From Phenylobacterium sp. (GTDB lineage: Bacteria; Pseudomonadota; Alphaproteobacteria; Caulobacterales; Caulobacteraceae), in the NCBI RefSeq assembly GCF_013911965.1, contig NZ_JACESE010000007.1:62001-126000 (forward strand): a stretch of DNA of 64,000 bases, in the 5' to 3' direction. Below the pieces are notes generated by a model. That model had not been told where the DNA came from. It was given only the letters and a program-made list of their open reading frames with translations, and searched no databases. The position numbers were made by a program, and so were the translations under genes. Positions 17,561-25,750 of the stretch are shown in pieces; positions within the stretch are counted from its first letter, which is position 1, and each line of letters begins with the position of its first letter.

Positions 17561-17598
17561 AATCAACCCGACGGCCAGGCTGTAGGGGACGGCTGATC

Positions 17599-19218
17599 AT
17601 GGTTTTCCCCTTGAAAGCGCAGCTTAAGGAGGCGACCGCCCCGCCGCTCGCCTTCGCCGGGTTCCTGTGGGTCGCCGACGGCGCCGGGGCGGTCGCCTTC
17701 GCGCTCGGCCTGGCGCTCGCCGTCGGCGCCTTGCCGGCGGCCGGCGCGGCGCAGTGGCCGTGGTACGCCCTCATCGTCGGCGGAGCCTTGATCCGGGCCG
17801 GCGCGGTCTTCGCCGCCTCGCGCCTGGGCGCCGTGCGCGCCCGGCGGCTGAAGCGCTTCCTGCGCGAGCGGTTGATGCGGGCGGCCCTGCGCACGCCGCC
17901 GGGACAGGCGGCCAGCCTGGGCGAGCGCGTGGCCGCCGTCGTCGACGAGGTGGAGGCGCTGGACGGCTGGTTCGCCCGCTTCGAGCCGCTGGGCTTCGCC
18001 TCGCGCCTGACGCCCGTTCTGATCCTGGGGGCCATCGCCGTCGCCAGTCCGGTCGTCGCCCTGATCCTGATCAGCGCCCTCGTGCCTTTCGCCCTCGTCA
18101 TGGCTCTGGCCGGCATGGCCGCAGCCGAGGCCTCGCGCCGACAGTTCGATGCGCTCGCCCATCTGTCGGGCCTGTTCGTCGACCGCGTCCGGGCGTTGCC
18201 GGTGGTGCTCGCCTTCCAGGCCGAACAGGCCGAGGCGGCCAAGGTCGAAGGCGCCGCGCGCGGCGTCGCGCGCCGCACCCTGGCGGTGCTCAAGTTCGCC
18301 TTCCTCTCCTCGGCGGGGCTGGAGTTCTTCGCCGCCCTGTCGGTGGCGCTGGTGGCGGTCTATTGCGGCTTCAACCTGCTGGGCCTGCTGCCCTTTCCCG
18401 TGCCCGAGCAGCTCGACCTGCCGCGCGCCCTTTTCGTGCTCGCCCTGGCGCCGGAGCTCTATCTGCCGCTTCGGCGCCTGGCGGCGGCCTATCACGACAA
18501 GCAGCTGGGGCAGGCCGCGGCCGAGCGCCTGGCCGGCGTGCTGGACGGGCCGAGCGCGCCGGAGCCGTCGAGCGCGGCCATCGAGGCGGCCCCCGCCATC
18601 CGCTTCGAGGGCGCTGCGGTGCGTCATCCGGAGGGACCGCTGATCGGCCCCGTCAGCTTCACCGCCCCGGCCGGAGCGGTCACCGCGATCCTGGGGCCGA
18701 GCGGGTCCGGCAAGACCTCGCTTCTGTCCCTGCTGGTGGGCGCCGCGCCGCTGGCGGACGGCGAGGTTTTCGTCGGCGAACACCCGATCTCGAAGGTGCG
18801 CTCCGTCGCCCGATCGGTCGCATGGGCGGGCCAGACGCCCGCCCTCGCCCCCGGCTCCATCGCCTACAACATCGGGCTCGGGCGGACGGATGCGCCGCCC
18901 GGCGAGGTGGCGCAGGCGGCGCGCCTGGCCGGCCTGGAGCCGGCGCTGCGCCAGCGGACCGACGGCCTGGCGACGGAACTCGACGAGCGCGGCTCGGGGC
19001 TCTCGGGGGGCGAGCGGCGGCGGATCGGTCTGGCGCGCGCCTGGCTCAAGCCGGCGCCCATCCTGCTGCTGGACGAGCCCACCGCAGACCTGGATGAGGC
19101 CGCCGAGCACGAGGTCATCGCCCGCCTGCGCGACCTGGCCAAGGGGCGCACCGTGCTCTTGGCCACCCACTCCGAACGCCTGGCCGCACAGGCCGATCAC
19201 GTGGTGCGCCTGGCATGA
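17599..19218 (+). CDS. cydD: Heterodimeric ABC exporter subunit CydD
   Basis: 539 residues: six N-terminal membrane helices (about 1-300) and a C-terminal ATPase. Walker A is GPSGSGKTSLL, the signature is LSGGERRRIGLARAW and Walker B is ILLLDEPTADLD. CydDC exports glutathione or cysteine and is needed to assemble cytochrome bd. It is divergent from cydABX, and its stop overlaps cydC by ATGA. The pairing with cytochrome bd genes distinguishes it from general multidrug exporters. Confidence 0.92.
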   Translation: MVFPLKAQLKEATAPPLAFAGFLWVADGAGAVAFALGLALAVGALPAAGAAQWPWYALIVGGALIRAGAVFAASRLGAVRARRLKRFLRERLMRAALRTPPGQAASLGERVAAVVDEVEALDGWFARFEPLGFASRLTPVLILGAIAVASPVVALILISALVPFALVMALAGMAAAEASRRQFDALAHLSGLFVDRVRALPVVLAFQAEQAEAAKVEGAARGVARRTLAVLKFAFLSSAGLEFFAALSVALVAVYCGFNLLGLLPFPVPEQLDLPRALFVLALAPELYLPLRRLAAAYHDKQLGQAAAERLAGVLDGPSAPEPSSAAIEAAPAIRFEGAAVRHPEGPLIGPVSFTAPAGAVTAILGPSGSGKTSLLSLLVGAAPLADGEVFVGEHPISKVRSVARSVAWAGQTPALAPGSIAYNIGLGRTDAPPGEVAQAARLAGLEPALRQRTDGLATELDERGSGLSGGERRRIGLARAWLKPAPILLLDEPTADLDEAAEHEVIARLRDLAKGRTVLLATHSERLAAQADHVVRLA

Positions 19219-20861
19219 CGGGTTCCCTCAGATCTCTCGTCCGCCAGCAGCGCCGCGCCCAGGGAACGGCGCTGGCCCAGGCGGCTTTGGCGGCGGCGGC
19301 CGTCGCCCTGGCCTCGGTCCTCCTGCTCGGCCTCTCGGGCTGGTTCATCGCCGCGGCGGCGGCGGCCGGCGCCGCGGGCAAGGCCGCCGCGCTCGCCTTC
19401 AACTACCTGCTGCCCAGCGCCGGCGTGCGGCTCCTGGCCATCCTGCGCACGGTCGCCCGCTACGGCGAGCGGCTGGCCGGGCACGCCGCGGCCCTCAACG
19501 CCCTGGCGGAGATCCGGCCGGCCCTCTTCAGGGCGCTGGCCGCCGGGCGGCCGGAGACCGCGCTCGCCCTGTCCTCCGGGGAGGCCTCGGCGCGGCTGGT
19601 GCAGGACGTCGATGCGGTCGAGACGATGTTCGTGCGCCTGTCCGCCCCTTGGGCGGCGGGCGCGGCCATGCTTGCGGGCCTGGCCCTGACGGCGCTGGCC
19701 AGCCCGATCGCCGCGGCGGTCCTGCTGACCGCCTTCGTCGCCCTGATCGGCCTCGGACGCGGGCTTGCGCGACGGCTGGCCGAAGAACCGGGCCGCGCGG
19801 CTCAGGCCGGGGTCGGGCGCCTGAAGGACGCCGTGGCGGCCTACCTGGCCGCAGGGCCGGAGCTCGTCTGCTACGACCTGGAGGCCGCCGCTCTGGCCGC
19901 CGTGCTCGACCGGGACGAGGCCCTGGGCGAGGCCCAGCTCGCCGCGCTCGACGCCGAAGCCGTGCTCGGCGCGCTGCAGGCGGCGATCACCGGCTTGACG
20001 GTGGCGGCCGTCATCCTGGCGGCCGCCGGAGCCGGCGCGCCGCTGGCCGCCCTGGCCGGCCTCGCCGCTTCGGTCGCCCTCGAGGGCGCCGCAGGCGTGC
20101 TCAAGGCCTTCGAGCGTTCCGGCGCCGCCGAAGGGGCCGAGCGCCGCCTGGACGAGATCCTCGACGTCGCACGATCGTCCAGCCCCATGGCCGACCCGTT
20201 CGGCGAGCGGCGCATCCGGCTGCCCGGGGGCGAGGAGCTGAGGCCGGGCGAGCGGCTGGCGATCCTGGGCGCCTCGGGGGCGGGCAAGACGCGGCTGATC
20301 GAGCGGCTCCTGGGCCTGCGCACCGCCGATCTCGACGGCTTCGCCATCGCCGGCGCCCCGCTCGCCCGCCTGGATGTCGCCTTTGTCCGCAGCCAGTTCG
20401 CCTATGCGCCGCAGGACGCACGGCTGCTGACCGGCACGGTTCGCGAGAACCTCGCGCTCGCCTCGCCGCGCGCCGGGGACGCCGAGTTCTGGCTGGCCCT
20501 GGCCGACGCCGGGCTGGAGGATCGCGTGGCGGCCCTGCCGCGGGGCCTCGACTCCTGGATCGGGGAGGGCGGGGCGCGCCTGTCGGGCGGGGAGCGCCGT
20601 CGGCTGTCGCTGGCCCGCGCCCTGCTGCGTCCCGCGCCCTTCCTCGTGCTGGACGAGCCGACCGAGGGGCTCGATCCGGCCGCCGAGGCGCTGGTGGTGG
20701 GCCGCCTGGCGGCCCGACTCGAACGCACCGGTCAGGGCCTGATCCTGATCAGCCATCGACCCGCGCCGCTGCGCCTCTGCGCGCGGACGCTGCGGCTCGG
20801 CGGCGCGCAGCCCCAGGTTGACGCAGCTCAAGGCGCGCCGGCGGCGTCAGGCGAGGAGTAG
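19215..20861 (+). CDS. cydC: Heterodimeric ABC exporter subunit CydC
   Basis: 548 residues, with an N-terminal membrane domain (for example VALASVLLLGLSGWFIAA) and a C-terminal ATPase with Walker A GASGAGKTRLIERLLG, signature LSGGERRRLSLARAL and Walker B FLVLDEPTEGLD. It forms the CydDC thiol exporter with the preceding gene (four-base overlap). A perfect FixK-type box lies inside its last 50 bases and appears to belong to the next gene, hsp20. Confidence 0.92.
   Translation: MTGSLRSLVRQQRRAQGTALAQAALAAAAVALASVLLLGLSGWFIAAAAAAGAAGKAAALAFNYLLPSAGVRLLAILRTVARYGERLAGHAAALNALAEIRPALFRALAAGRPETALALSSGEASARLVQDVDAVETMFVRLSAPWAAGAAMLAGLALTALASPIAAAVLLTAFVALIGLGRGLARRLAEEPGRAAQAGVGRLKDAVAAYLAAGPELVCYDLEAAALAAVLDRDEALGEAQLAALDAEAVLGALQAAITGLTVAAVILAAAGAGAPLAALAGLAASVALEGAAGVLKAFERSGAAEGAERRLDEILDVARSSSPMADPFGERRIRLPGGEELRPGERLAILGASGAGKTRLIERLLGLRTADLDGFAIAGAPLARLDVAFVRSQFAYAPQDARLLTGTVRENLALASPRAGDAEFWLALADAGLEDRVAALPRGLDSWIGEGGARLSGGERRRLSLARALLRPAPFLVLDEPTEGLDPAAEALVVGRLAARLERTGQGLILISHRPAPLRLCARTLRLGGAQPQVDAAQGAPAASGEE
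20818..20831 (+). promoter_or_regulatory. FNR/FixK-type box inside the cydC 3' end (for hsp20)
   Basis: TTGACGCAGCTCAA fits TTGA-N6-TCAA at all eight defined positions. It lies in the last codons of cydC, centred 78.5 bases before the hsp20 ATG. A class II position predicts transcription from about 20866, just after the cydC stop and exactly at the base of a small hairpin. Confidence 0.6.
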
Positions 20862-20865
20862 GGGC

Positions 20866-20885
20866 GGCCGGCATGGCCGGCCTTT
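20866..20885 (+). terminator. Small hairpin between cydC and hsp20
   Basis: A 7-bp GGCCGGC stem with an ATG loop is followed by TTTC, starting five bases after the cydC stop. It may be a weak intrinsic terminator for cydDC. It also coincides with the predicted 5' end of an hsp20 transcript started from the box at 20818-20831, so it might protect or fold the hsp20 leader. Confidence 0.5.
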
Positions 20886-20902
20886 CACAAAAGGGAACCG
20901 TC

Positions 20903-21361
20903 ATGAACGCGCAGTCGCAATCCAGATCGTTGTTTCCCCGCCTGACCCGCCAGGCCTTCGGTCCGCTCCAGCGCGAGATGAACCGCCTCTTCGATGAACT
21001 CGGCGAAGGCTGGGAGTCCTTTTCCGACACGCGCCTGACGCCGCGGATGGACGTCGTCGACACCGAGGCGGGCCTGGAGATCTCCGTGGAGCTGCCGGGC
21101 CTCAAGGAGGAGGACGTCAAGGTCACCGTCGAGGGCGACGTCCTGACCATCACCGGCGAGAAGAAGTCCGAGAGCGAGCGCAAGGAGAGCGACTATCGCA
21201 TCCTCGAGCGCAGCTATGGCGAGTTCGCCCGCTCCTTCGTCCTGCCGCGCAGCATCGACGGGAGCGCGCTGAAGGCGAGCATGAGCCACGGCGTCCTGAA
21301 GATCGTCGCCCCGAAGCGGCCCGACATCGAGAAGAAGACTGTGCCTGTGCAGTCTGCGTAA
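20903..21361 (+). CDS. Small heat shock protein (Hsp20/alpha-crystallin)
   Basis: 152 residues. The alpha-crystallin domain spans about residues 45-145, with VELPGLKEEDVKVTVEGDVLTI, YGEFARSFVLPRSID and SHGVLKIVAPKR, followed by a short tail. It acts as an ATP-independent holdase chaperone. The ATG at 20903 follows AAGGGAA; an earlier in-frame start at 20873 would lie in the hairpin. Its location between cydDC and an alcohol dehydrogenase, behind a FixK-type box, suggests induction by low oxygen rather than heat. Confidence 0.92.
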   Translation: MNAQSQSRSLFPRLTRQAFGPLQREMNRLFDELGEGWESFSDTRLTPRMDVVDTEAGLEISVELPGLKEEDVKVTVEGDVLTITGEKKSESERKESDYRILERSYGEFARSFVLPRSIDGSALKASMSHGVLKIVAPKRPDIEKKTVPVQSA

Positions 21362-21391
21362 GCTCGGCGCGGCCCGGTTCAGGAGGTTTTG

Positions 21392-22384
21392 ATGCGCGCC
21401 ATGATCCTTCCTGGGCCGGGCCAGCTCCTGCGGGCGGTCGAGCGGCCCGATCCCAGCCCGGGCCCCGGCGAGGTCCGTCTCGCCGTGCGCGCCTGCGGCG
21501 TCTGCCGCACCGACCTCCATGTGGCTGACGGAGATCTGCCGCAGCGGCGGGCGGACCTAGTGCCGGGCCACGAGATCGTCGGGGTGGTGGAAGCCCTGGG
21601 CCCCGGCGTCGGCGGCCTGAAGACCGGCCAGCGGGTCGGGGCGGCCTGGCTGGGCGGGGTGTGCGGCCGCTGCCCCTATTGCCGCACGGCCGAGGAGAAT
21701 CTCTGCGACGCGCCGGAATTCCACGGCTGGACGCGGGACGGAGGCTATGCCGAAAAGGTGGTGGTCCGAGCGGACTTCTGCTTCCCGATCCCGGACCTCT
21801 ATGGCGACGTCGAGGCCGCGCCGCTGATGTGCGCCGGCCTGATCGGCTACCGCAGCTGGCGCAAGGCCTGCGAGGCGCGGCCTGTGCGCCGTCTCGGCCT
21901 CTACGGATTCGGGGCGGCCGCCCATCTGCTGGCCCAGTTGGCGCTGAGCGAGGGGCAGGCCGTCTGCGCCTTCACCCGACCCGGGGACCAGGCCGCCCAG
22001 GACCTGGCGCGGGCTCTGGGGTGCGGCTGGGCGGGCGGGTCGGACGAGGCCCCGCCCGAGCCCCTCGACGCCGCGGTGATCTTCGCCCCCGTCGGCGCCC
22101 TCGTCCCCGTCGCCCTGCGGGCGGTGCGGAAGGGGGGAACGGTCGTCTGCGGCGGCATCCACATGAGCGATATTCCGTCCTTTCCCTATGCCTGGCTGTG
22201 GGAGGAGCGCCGCCTCGTCTCGGTGGCCAACCTGACCCGGAAGGACGCCGTCGAGTACCTGCCGCTCGCCGCCCGGGCCGGAGTGCGGCCGCAGGTCACG
22301 CCCTACGCCCTGGCCGAGGCCAATCGGGCGCTGGACGACCTTCGCGCAGGCCGGTTCGCCGGCGCCGCCGTCCTCACGCCCTGA
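21392..22384 (+). CDS. Zinc-dependent alcohol dehydrogenase (MDR family)
   Basis: 330 residues. The catalytic zinc site is in CGVCRTDLHV and PGHEIVG. The structural zinc lobe is GVCGRCPYCRTAEENLC (four Cys), and the cofactor site is LYGFGAAAHLLAQ. AGGAGG lies five bases before the ATG. It follows hsp20 by 30 bases and is likely cotranscribed with it. Similar dehydrogenases in other alphaproteobacterial low-oxygen regulons reduce aldehydes to reoxidise NADH; that role is inferred here. Confidence 0.88.
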   Translation: MRAMILPGPGQLLRAVERPDPSPGPGEVRLAVRACGVCRTDLHVADGDLPQRRADLVPGHEIVGVVEALGPGVGGLKTGQRVGAAWLGGVCGRCPYCRTAEENLCDAPEFHGWTRDGGYAEKVVVRADFCFPIPDLYGDVEAAPLMCAGLIGYRSWRKACEARPVRRLGLYGFGAAAHLLAQLALSEGQAVCAFTRPGDQAAQDLARALGCGWAGGSDEAPPEPLDAAVIFAPVGALVPVALRAVRKGGTVVCGGIHMSDIPSFPYAWLWEERRLVSVANLTRKDAVEYLPLAARAGVRPQVTPYALAEANRALDDLRAGRFAGAAVLTP

Positions 22385-22443
22385 ACGCCCGCACCCGCAT
22401 CCGGCCGGGACCGCCGCGCGCGGCGCCTGAGCCGGATCCGCGC

Positions 22444-22477
22444 GAAGAAAACGCCCGGCGCGGGGGAGCGCCGGGCG
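22444..22477 (-). terminator. Intrinsic terminator after fixK
   Basis: A perfect 10-bp stem (CGCCCGGCGC and complement) with a six-base loop is followed on the minus strand by TTTTCTTC. It is 113 bases beyond the fixK stop. The plus-strand side has no T-run, so it mainly ends the minus-strand transcript, although it may also stop the convergent alcohol dehydrogenase message. I see no gene in the remaining 22478-22589. Confidence 0.75.
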
Positions 22478-22589
22478 GCAAGTGACACGGGTAGGAGAAG
22501 TAGGTCGCCGGCGCGGCCACGCCCGGATCCGTGAGGGCGGGGTCCTGGGCAGGGGGATAGCCGCGCCGGCAGGCGCTGGCGCCGGGGGG

Positions 22590-23234
22590 TTATTCGGCGA
22601 GACGTTCCAGCGCATCCCACCGCTTCACACGGAAGCGGCGGCATCCTTCGAACTCGACCACGGAGGCGCCCTGGAGTTGGGTCAGCATCCGCGAGACGGT
22701 TTCGATCGTGAGGCCGAGATAGTCGGCCATGTCCTGGCGGCCCATCGGCAGGGCGACTTCGTCGGCGCCCTCGCGCTCGGCCAGATCCATGAGGAAGCTG
22801 GCGACCTTTTCGCAGGCCGTCTTGCGGCCCAGCACCAGCAGATGTTCCTGAGCCCGCTCCAGCTCGCGGCGGGTGGCTTCCCAGATCGCGCGGTCGATTT
22901 CCTCGTCGCCGGCGAAGGCCTTCAGCGCCGAGCGCTTGATCACCAGCAGCGTGCTCTCGGAAAGCGCCTCGGCGGAAAACCGGTGGGTGTCGCCCGTCTC
23001 CAGGCCCACGAGGTCGCCGGGGTAGTAGAAGCTGCCCACCTGGCGACGGCCGTCGCTCAGCAGGCGGGTGGTGCGGACCGCGCCGGACACCACGATGTAG
23101 ATGAGGTCGGCGTCCTCGTCCTGGCAGAAGATCTCCTCGTCCTTGGCGAAGGTCATTCGCAGACCCAGGCGCGACATCACGTCGGCGATCGCGGGCGTGG
23201 CGTGGTGAGTGTCGGTGGCGTAGGCGAGGGTCAT
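22590..23234 (-). CDS. fixK: Crp/Fnr-family regulator FixK
   Basis: 214 residues: an N-terminal cyclic-nucleotide-binding-like fold (DADLIYIVVSGAVRTTRLLSDGR) and a C-terminal winged helix with QDMADYLGLTIETVSRMLTQLQ, whose recognition helix matches FNR/FixK proteins (E-x-V-S-R). Two Cys occur, but there is no N-terminal Cys cluster like that of FNR, so oxygen sensing is probably indirect, through FixL-FixJ. AAGGAA precedes the ATG, and a FixJ-like box lies 68 bases upstream. It is the likely reader of the TTGA-N6-TCAA boxes in this region. Confidence 0.9.
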   Translation of the reverse strand: MTLAYATDTHHATPAIADVMSRLGLRMTFAKDEEIFCQDEDADLIYIVVSGAVRTTRLLSDGRRQVGSFYYPGDLVGLETGDTHRFSAEALSESTLLVIKRSALKAFAGDEEIDRAIWEATRRELERAQEHLLVLGRKTACEKVASFLMDLAEREGADEVALPMGRQDMADYLGLTIETVSRMLTQLQGASVVEFEGCRRFRVKRWDALERLAE

Positions 23235-23302
23235 GGCGGGGTTCCTTGAGCCGATGAGGCATACTCTCCCAGCCGCCCGGCCCTCGGTATTCGGGTCGTA
23301 TC

Positions 23303-23320
23303 CCTAAGTAACCCTACGGA
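23303..23320 (-). promoter_or_regulatory. FixJ-like box in the fixK promoter
   Basis: On the minus strand this reads TCCGTAG, three bases, TACTTAGG, then ten bases and GAATA (23288-23292). The same arrangement recurs at 27466-27498 before a small membrane-protein gene. The element resembles what I recall of FixJ sites in rhizobial fixK promoters (GTAAGTA/CCCTACG type). Its place just upstream of fixK agrees with FixJ-dependent activation. Confidence 0.6.
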
Positions 23321-23324
23321 TGTG

Positions 23325-23927
23325 TCAGTGCGCCGCAGCGTCGCCGAAGCGGCCGCGCACCGAGCGGCGCACCGTGTCCATCACCTCCTCGAAGGCCTCC
23401 TGGGTGATGCCCGGAACGATCCCGCCCACGTGCACGTGGTCGATGAGCCGAAGCCCGCACATCTGGGCCACGTGCCGGTCGAAGAGCGTCGCGAGCGCGT
23501 CCAGGGCCCCCGTCTCCTTCACCCAGGCGTCCGGCGCGCCCGAGAAGGTGAAGCTGATCATGCGCCGCCCGCTCAACAGGGGGCGTGCGCCGGCCGAGCC
23601 GGGCTCGAAGCCGAAGCCGGCGCTGAAGATGCGGTCCACATAGCCCTTGAGGATCGCCGGCGGGGCGTTGAACCAGAGGGGATAGACGAAGGCGAAGACG
23701 TCGATGTCCTGCAGCTTCTGGCGCTCGGCCGCCGCGTCCGGAGCGGGTTCGTAGCCCTCCGGGCCCGGGATCTCGCCCGCCTTCAGGCAGGGGTCGAAGT
23801 TCAGCCGGTAGAGATCGCGCACCTGCGTCTGGTGCCCGAGGGCCGTGGCGCAGGCCGCATAGGCCTCCGCGGCGGCGCAGGTCAGGCTGTTCCGGTTCGG
23901 ATGGGCGACGATCACGGCGTGCTTCAT
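23325..23927 (-). CDS. NAD(P)H dehydrogenase (quinone)-type flavodoxin-fold oxidoreductase
   Basis: 200 residues of the flavodoxin-like fold family (KefF/MdaB/NQO1-like). It starts KHAVIVAHPNRNSLT with the FMN phosphate loop and has FAFVYPLWFNAPPAILKGYVDRI, typical of the second flavin-contacting loop. It probably reduces quinones with two electrons. AGGAGAG precedes the ATG at 23927; the reading from 23975 extends into a FixK-type box and is rejected. It is divergent from a related gene at 24069, with one box per gene between them. Confidence 0.85.
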   Translation of the reverse strand: MKHAVIVAHPNRNSLTCAAAEAYAACATALGHQTQVRDLYRLNFDPCLKAGEIPGPEGYEPAPDAAAERQKLQDIDVFAFVYPLWFNAPPAILKGYVDRIFSAGFGFEPGSAGARPLLSGRRMISFTFSGAPDAWVKETGALDALATLFDRHVAQMCGLRLIDHVHVGGIVPGITQEAFEEVMDTVRRSVRGRFGDAAAH

Positions 23928-23974
23928 GGCGGGCTCTCCTGGGAGGATCAAAGTCAGGCCTGGGCGCGCCTGCA

Positions 23975-23988
23975 TTGACCCCGGTCAT
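23975..23988 (-). promoter_or_regulatory. FNR/FixK-type box for the minus-strand quinone reductase
   Basis: TTGACCCCGGTCAT fits seven of eight defined positions of TTGA-N6-TCAA. Its near edge is 48 bases upstream of the ATG at 23927. A class II start would fall at about 23940, giving a 13-base leader that still contains the AGGAGAG site. Confidence 0.6.
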
Positions 23989-24006
23989 GGCTGTCGCGGC
24001 CCCGGC

Positions 24007-24020
24007 TTGACGGAGGTCAA
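24007..24020 (+). promoter_or_regulatory. Perfect FNR/FixK-type box for the plus-strand flavodoxin-fold gene
   Basis: TTGACGGAGGTCAA is a full palindromic match to TTGAC-N4-GTCAA. Its near edge is 49 bases upstream of the ATG at 24069, mirroring the geometry of the box for the divergent gene. A class II start would be near 24055, just before AAGGAG. Confidence 0.7.
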
Positions 24021-24068
24021 GGCGCCTTCGTCCCAGCGCGGCCCCACTGGCCCGCCAAGGAGACGCCC

Positions 24069-24671
24069 ATGACCGCCGCGCCGCAAGTCCGCAAAAGGAT
24101 CGTGCTGATCAACGGCCATCCGGATCCGCGGCCGGAGCGCTTCTGCGCCGCTCTCGCCCAGGCCTATGTGGAGGGGGCGGCCAAGGCGGGGCACGACATC
24201 CGCCGCATCGACGTCGCCAGCTCCGACGCGCCGCTGGTGCGCAGCCGGGACGCCTTCATGGCGCCGCCTGACCCGGCGATCGCCGACGTGCAGAAGGTGA
24301 TCGTGGACGCCGATCATCTGGTGATCATCTATCCGCTCTGGCTCGGCGGACCGCCGGCGCTTCTGAAGGCCTGGCTGGAGCAGGTGTTCCGCTACGGTTT
24401 CGCTCTGGCCGCGCCGGGAGACGCGCGGGGGGTGAAGGGCCTGCTTTCCGGCCGCTCGGCGCGGGTGGTGGTCACCATGGGCATGCCCGCGGCCTTCTTC
24501 CGCTTCGTCTTCTTCGCCCACGGCCTGAAGGCGGTGAGCCGCGGCATCCTCTGGATTTCCGGCATGGCCCCCATCCGGGAAAGCATCATCGGCAATGTCG
24601 AGGGCGGCGATCTCGGCCACCGGCTCAGGTGGCTGTCGCGGATGAAGGCCCTGGGCGAGGCCGGCCGCTGA
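24069..24671 (+). CDS. Flavodoxin-fold NAD(P)H oxidoreductase (second copy)
   Basis: 200 residues of the same superfamily as the divergent neighbour: RIVLINGHPDPRPERFCAAL (FMN loop) and LVIIYPLWLGGPPALLKAWLEQV. The C-terminal part differs, with GMPAAFFRFVFFAHGLKAV in a hydrophobic stretch, so it is a diverged paralogue. AAGGAGACGCCC precedes the ATG. It is probably induced by FixK in parallel with its neighbour; substrates are likely quinones or similar acceptors. Confidence 0.82.
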   Translation: MTAAPQVRKRIVLINGHPDPRPERFCAALAQAYVEGAAKAGHDIRRIDVASSDAPLVRSRDAFMAPPDPAIADVQKVIVDADHLVIIYPLWLGGPPALLKAWLEQVFRYGFALAAPGDARGVKGLLSGRSARVVVTMGMPAAFFRFVFFAHGLKAVSRGILWISGMAPIRESIIGNVEGGDLGHRLRWLSRMKALGEAGR

Positions 24672-24675
24672 GCCG

Positions 24676-25053
24676 TCAGTGGGTCAGGGCGGCGCGGATC
24701 TTGGCGATCAGCAGGTCGCCGAGCAGCGGCTTCTCGACGATGGCGGCCCCCATGCGCTGGGCGCGAGCCCGCGTGCCCGGCTTCGGGTTGCTTGTGATGA
24801 GGATGGCCGGCAGGTCCACGCCGCGGGCGCGCAGGGTTTCCAGCGCGTCCAGACCGCTCATCCCGCCCAGCTTGTAGTCCAGCACGAGGCACGCCTCGCC
24901 CTCGGGCAGCCTGTGGGCGACCAGTTCCTCGCCGGTTTCGCAGGTTTCCACCTGGAATCCCTCGATTTCCAGAGAGAACTTCAGGGCCTGGCGCAGGGCC
25001 GCGTCATCGTCCACCAGGACGATCCTGCCGGCGTAGTCGGGGGTGGGGGGCAT
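24676..25053 (-). CDS. Single-domain response regulator (receiver only)
   Basis: 125 residues consisting of one CheY-like receiver: RIVLVDDDAALRQAL with the acidic pocket, CLVLDYKLGGMSG with the phospho-acceptor Asp near residue 59, ILITSN and the Lys in IVEKPLL. There is no output domain. It lies just downstream of fixJ on the same strand, with its own FixK-type box 63 bases upstream, so it may be a phosphate sink or feedback element for FixL. It is not FixT by sequence (no Cys cluster). Confidence 0.87.
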   Translation of the reverse strand: MPPTPDYAGRIVLVDDDAALRQALKFSLEIEGFQVETCETGEELVAHRLPEGEACLVLDYKLGGMSGLDALETLRARGVDLPAILITSNPKPGTRARAQRMGAAIVEKPLLGDLLIAKIRAALTH

Positions 25054-25115
25054 TCAACGGTTTCTGAGCGCAGTGTCGACAGCTGCAGAAGCTAGCGGCC
25101 GGCGCGGCGGCATCC

Positions 25116-25129
25116 TTGATGCAACGCAA
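25116..25129 (-). promoter_or_regulatory. FixK-type box upstream of the single-domain receiver
   Basis: On the minus strand this reads TTGCGTTGCATCAA, fitting the relaxed FixK consensus TTG(A/C)-N6-(T/G)CAA. It lies in the 91-base gap between the end of fixJ and the receiver gene. A class II start would give a leader of about 28 bases. Confidence 0.45.
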
Positions 25130-25144
25130 ATTCTCGCCGCAGGC

Positions 25145-25750
25145 TCAACCGCGGGCGAGAAGCACCATCCGGATCAGTTCCGACAGTCCGCGGGCGCCGG
25201 TCTTGGACATGACATTGGCGCGGTAGACCTCCACCGTCCGGGGGCTGATCCCCAGCTCATGGGCGATGACCTTGTTGAGCTTGCCCTCGACGACGCCTTC
25301 GAGCACTTCGGTCTCCCGGGGGGAGAGGCCGTCCAGCACCGAGCGGATGCGTTCGCGCTCCGGATCCTCCTCCGTCGCCTGCGGCGAGTTCGCAAGGGCG
25401 CTCTGGATGGCCGCCAGCAGGGCGTCCTCTTCGAACGGCTTCTCCAGGAAATCGACCACGCCGGCTTTCATCGCCTCCACCGCCAGCGGCACGTCGCCGT
25501 GGCCGGTGATGACGATCACGGGGTGCGGCGCGCCGACGGACCGGAGGCGCCGGACGAGCTCCAGCCCCGTCATCTCGGGCATGCGGATGTCGGTGACCAC
25601 AACGCCGGCTTCGACCTGCGAGAGGACCTCCAGAAACTGCGGCGCCGATTCATAGGTGCGGGCGGCGAGGCCGGCGGTGTCGAGGAGGAAGGCGAGCGAC
25701 TGGCGCATGGCCTCGTCGTCGTCGATCACGTGCACCACAGGTTCAGCCAT
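25145..25750 (-). CDS. fixJ: Two-component response regulator FixJ
   Basis: 201 residues. The receiver (1-120) has [10 protein letters not shown], the phospho-acceptor Asp54 in [12 protein letters not shown] and Lys in [12 protein letters not shown]. The C-terminal LuxR/NarL-type helix-turn-helix is [37 protein letters not shown], as in FixJ. When phosphorylated by FixL it activates fixK. Its ATG overlaps the end of fixL by eight bases, so the two are translated together. Confidence 0.93.
   Translation of the reverse strand: MAEPVVHVIDDDEAMRQSLAFLLDTAGLAARTYESAPQFLEVLSQVEAGVVVTDIRMPEMTGLELVRRLRSVGAPHPVIVITGHGDVPLAVEAMKAGVVDFLEKPFEEDALLAAIQSALANSPQATEEDPERERIRSVLDGLSPRETEVLEGVVEGKLNKVIAHELGISPRTVEVYRANVMSKTGARGLSELIRMVLLARG

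Noticed and set aside
17563-19200. Very long open frame on the minus strand opposite cydD (and similar ones opposite cydC, the CgeB genes and cysI)
   Set aside because: High-GC codon bias leaves antisense frames open. The translations are low-complexity Gly/Arg/Gln-rich with no domain, while the opposite strand encodes clear enzymes.
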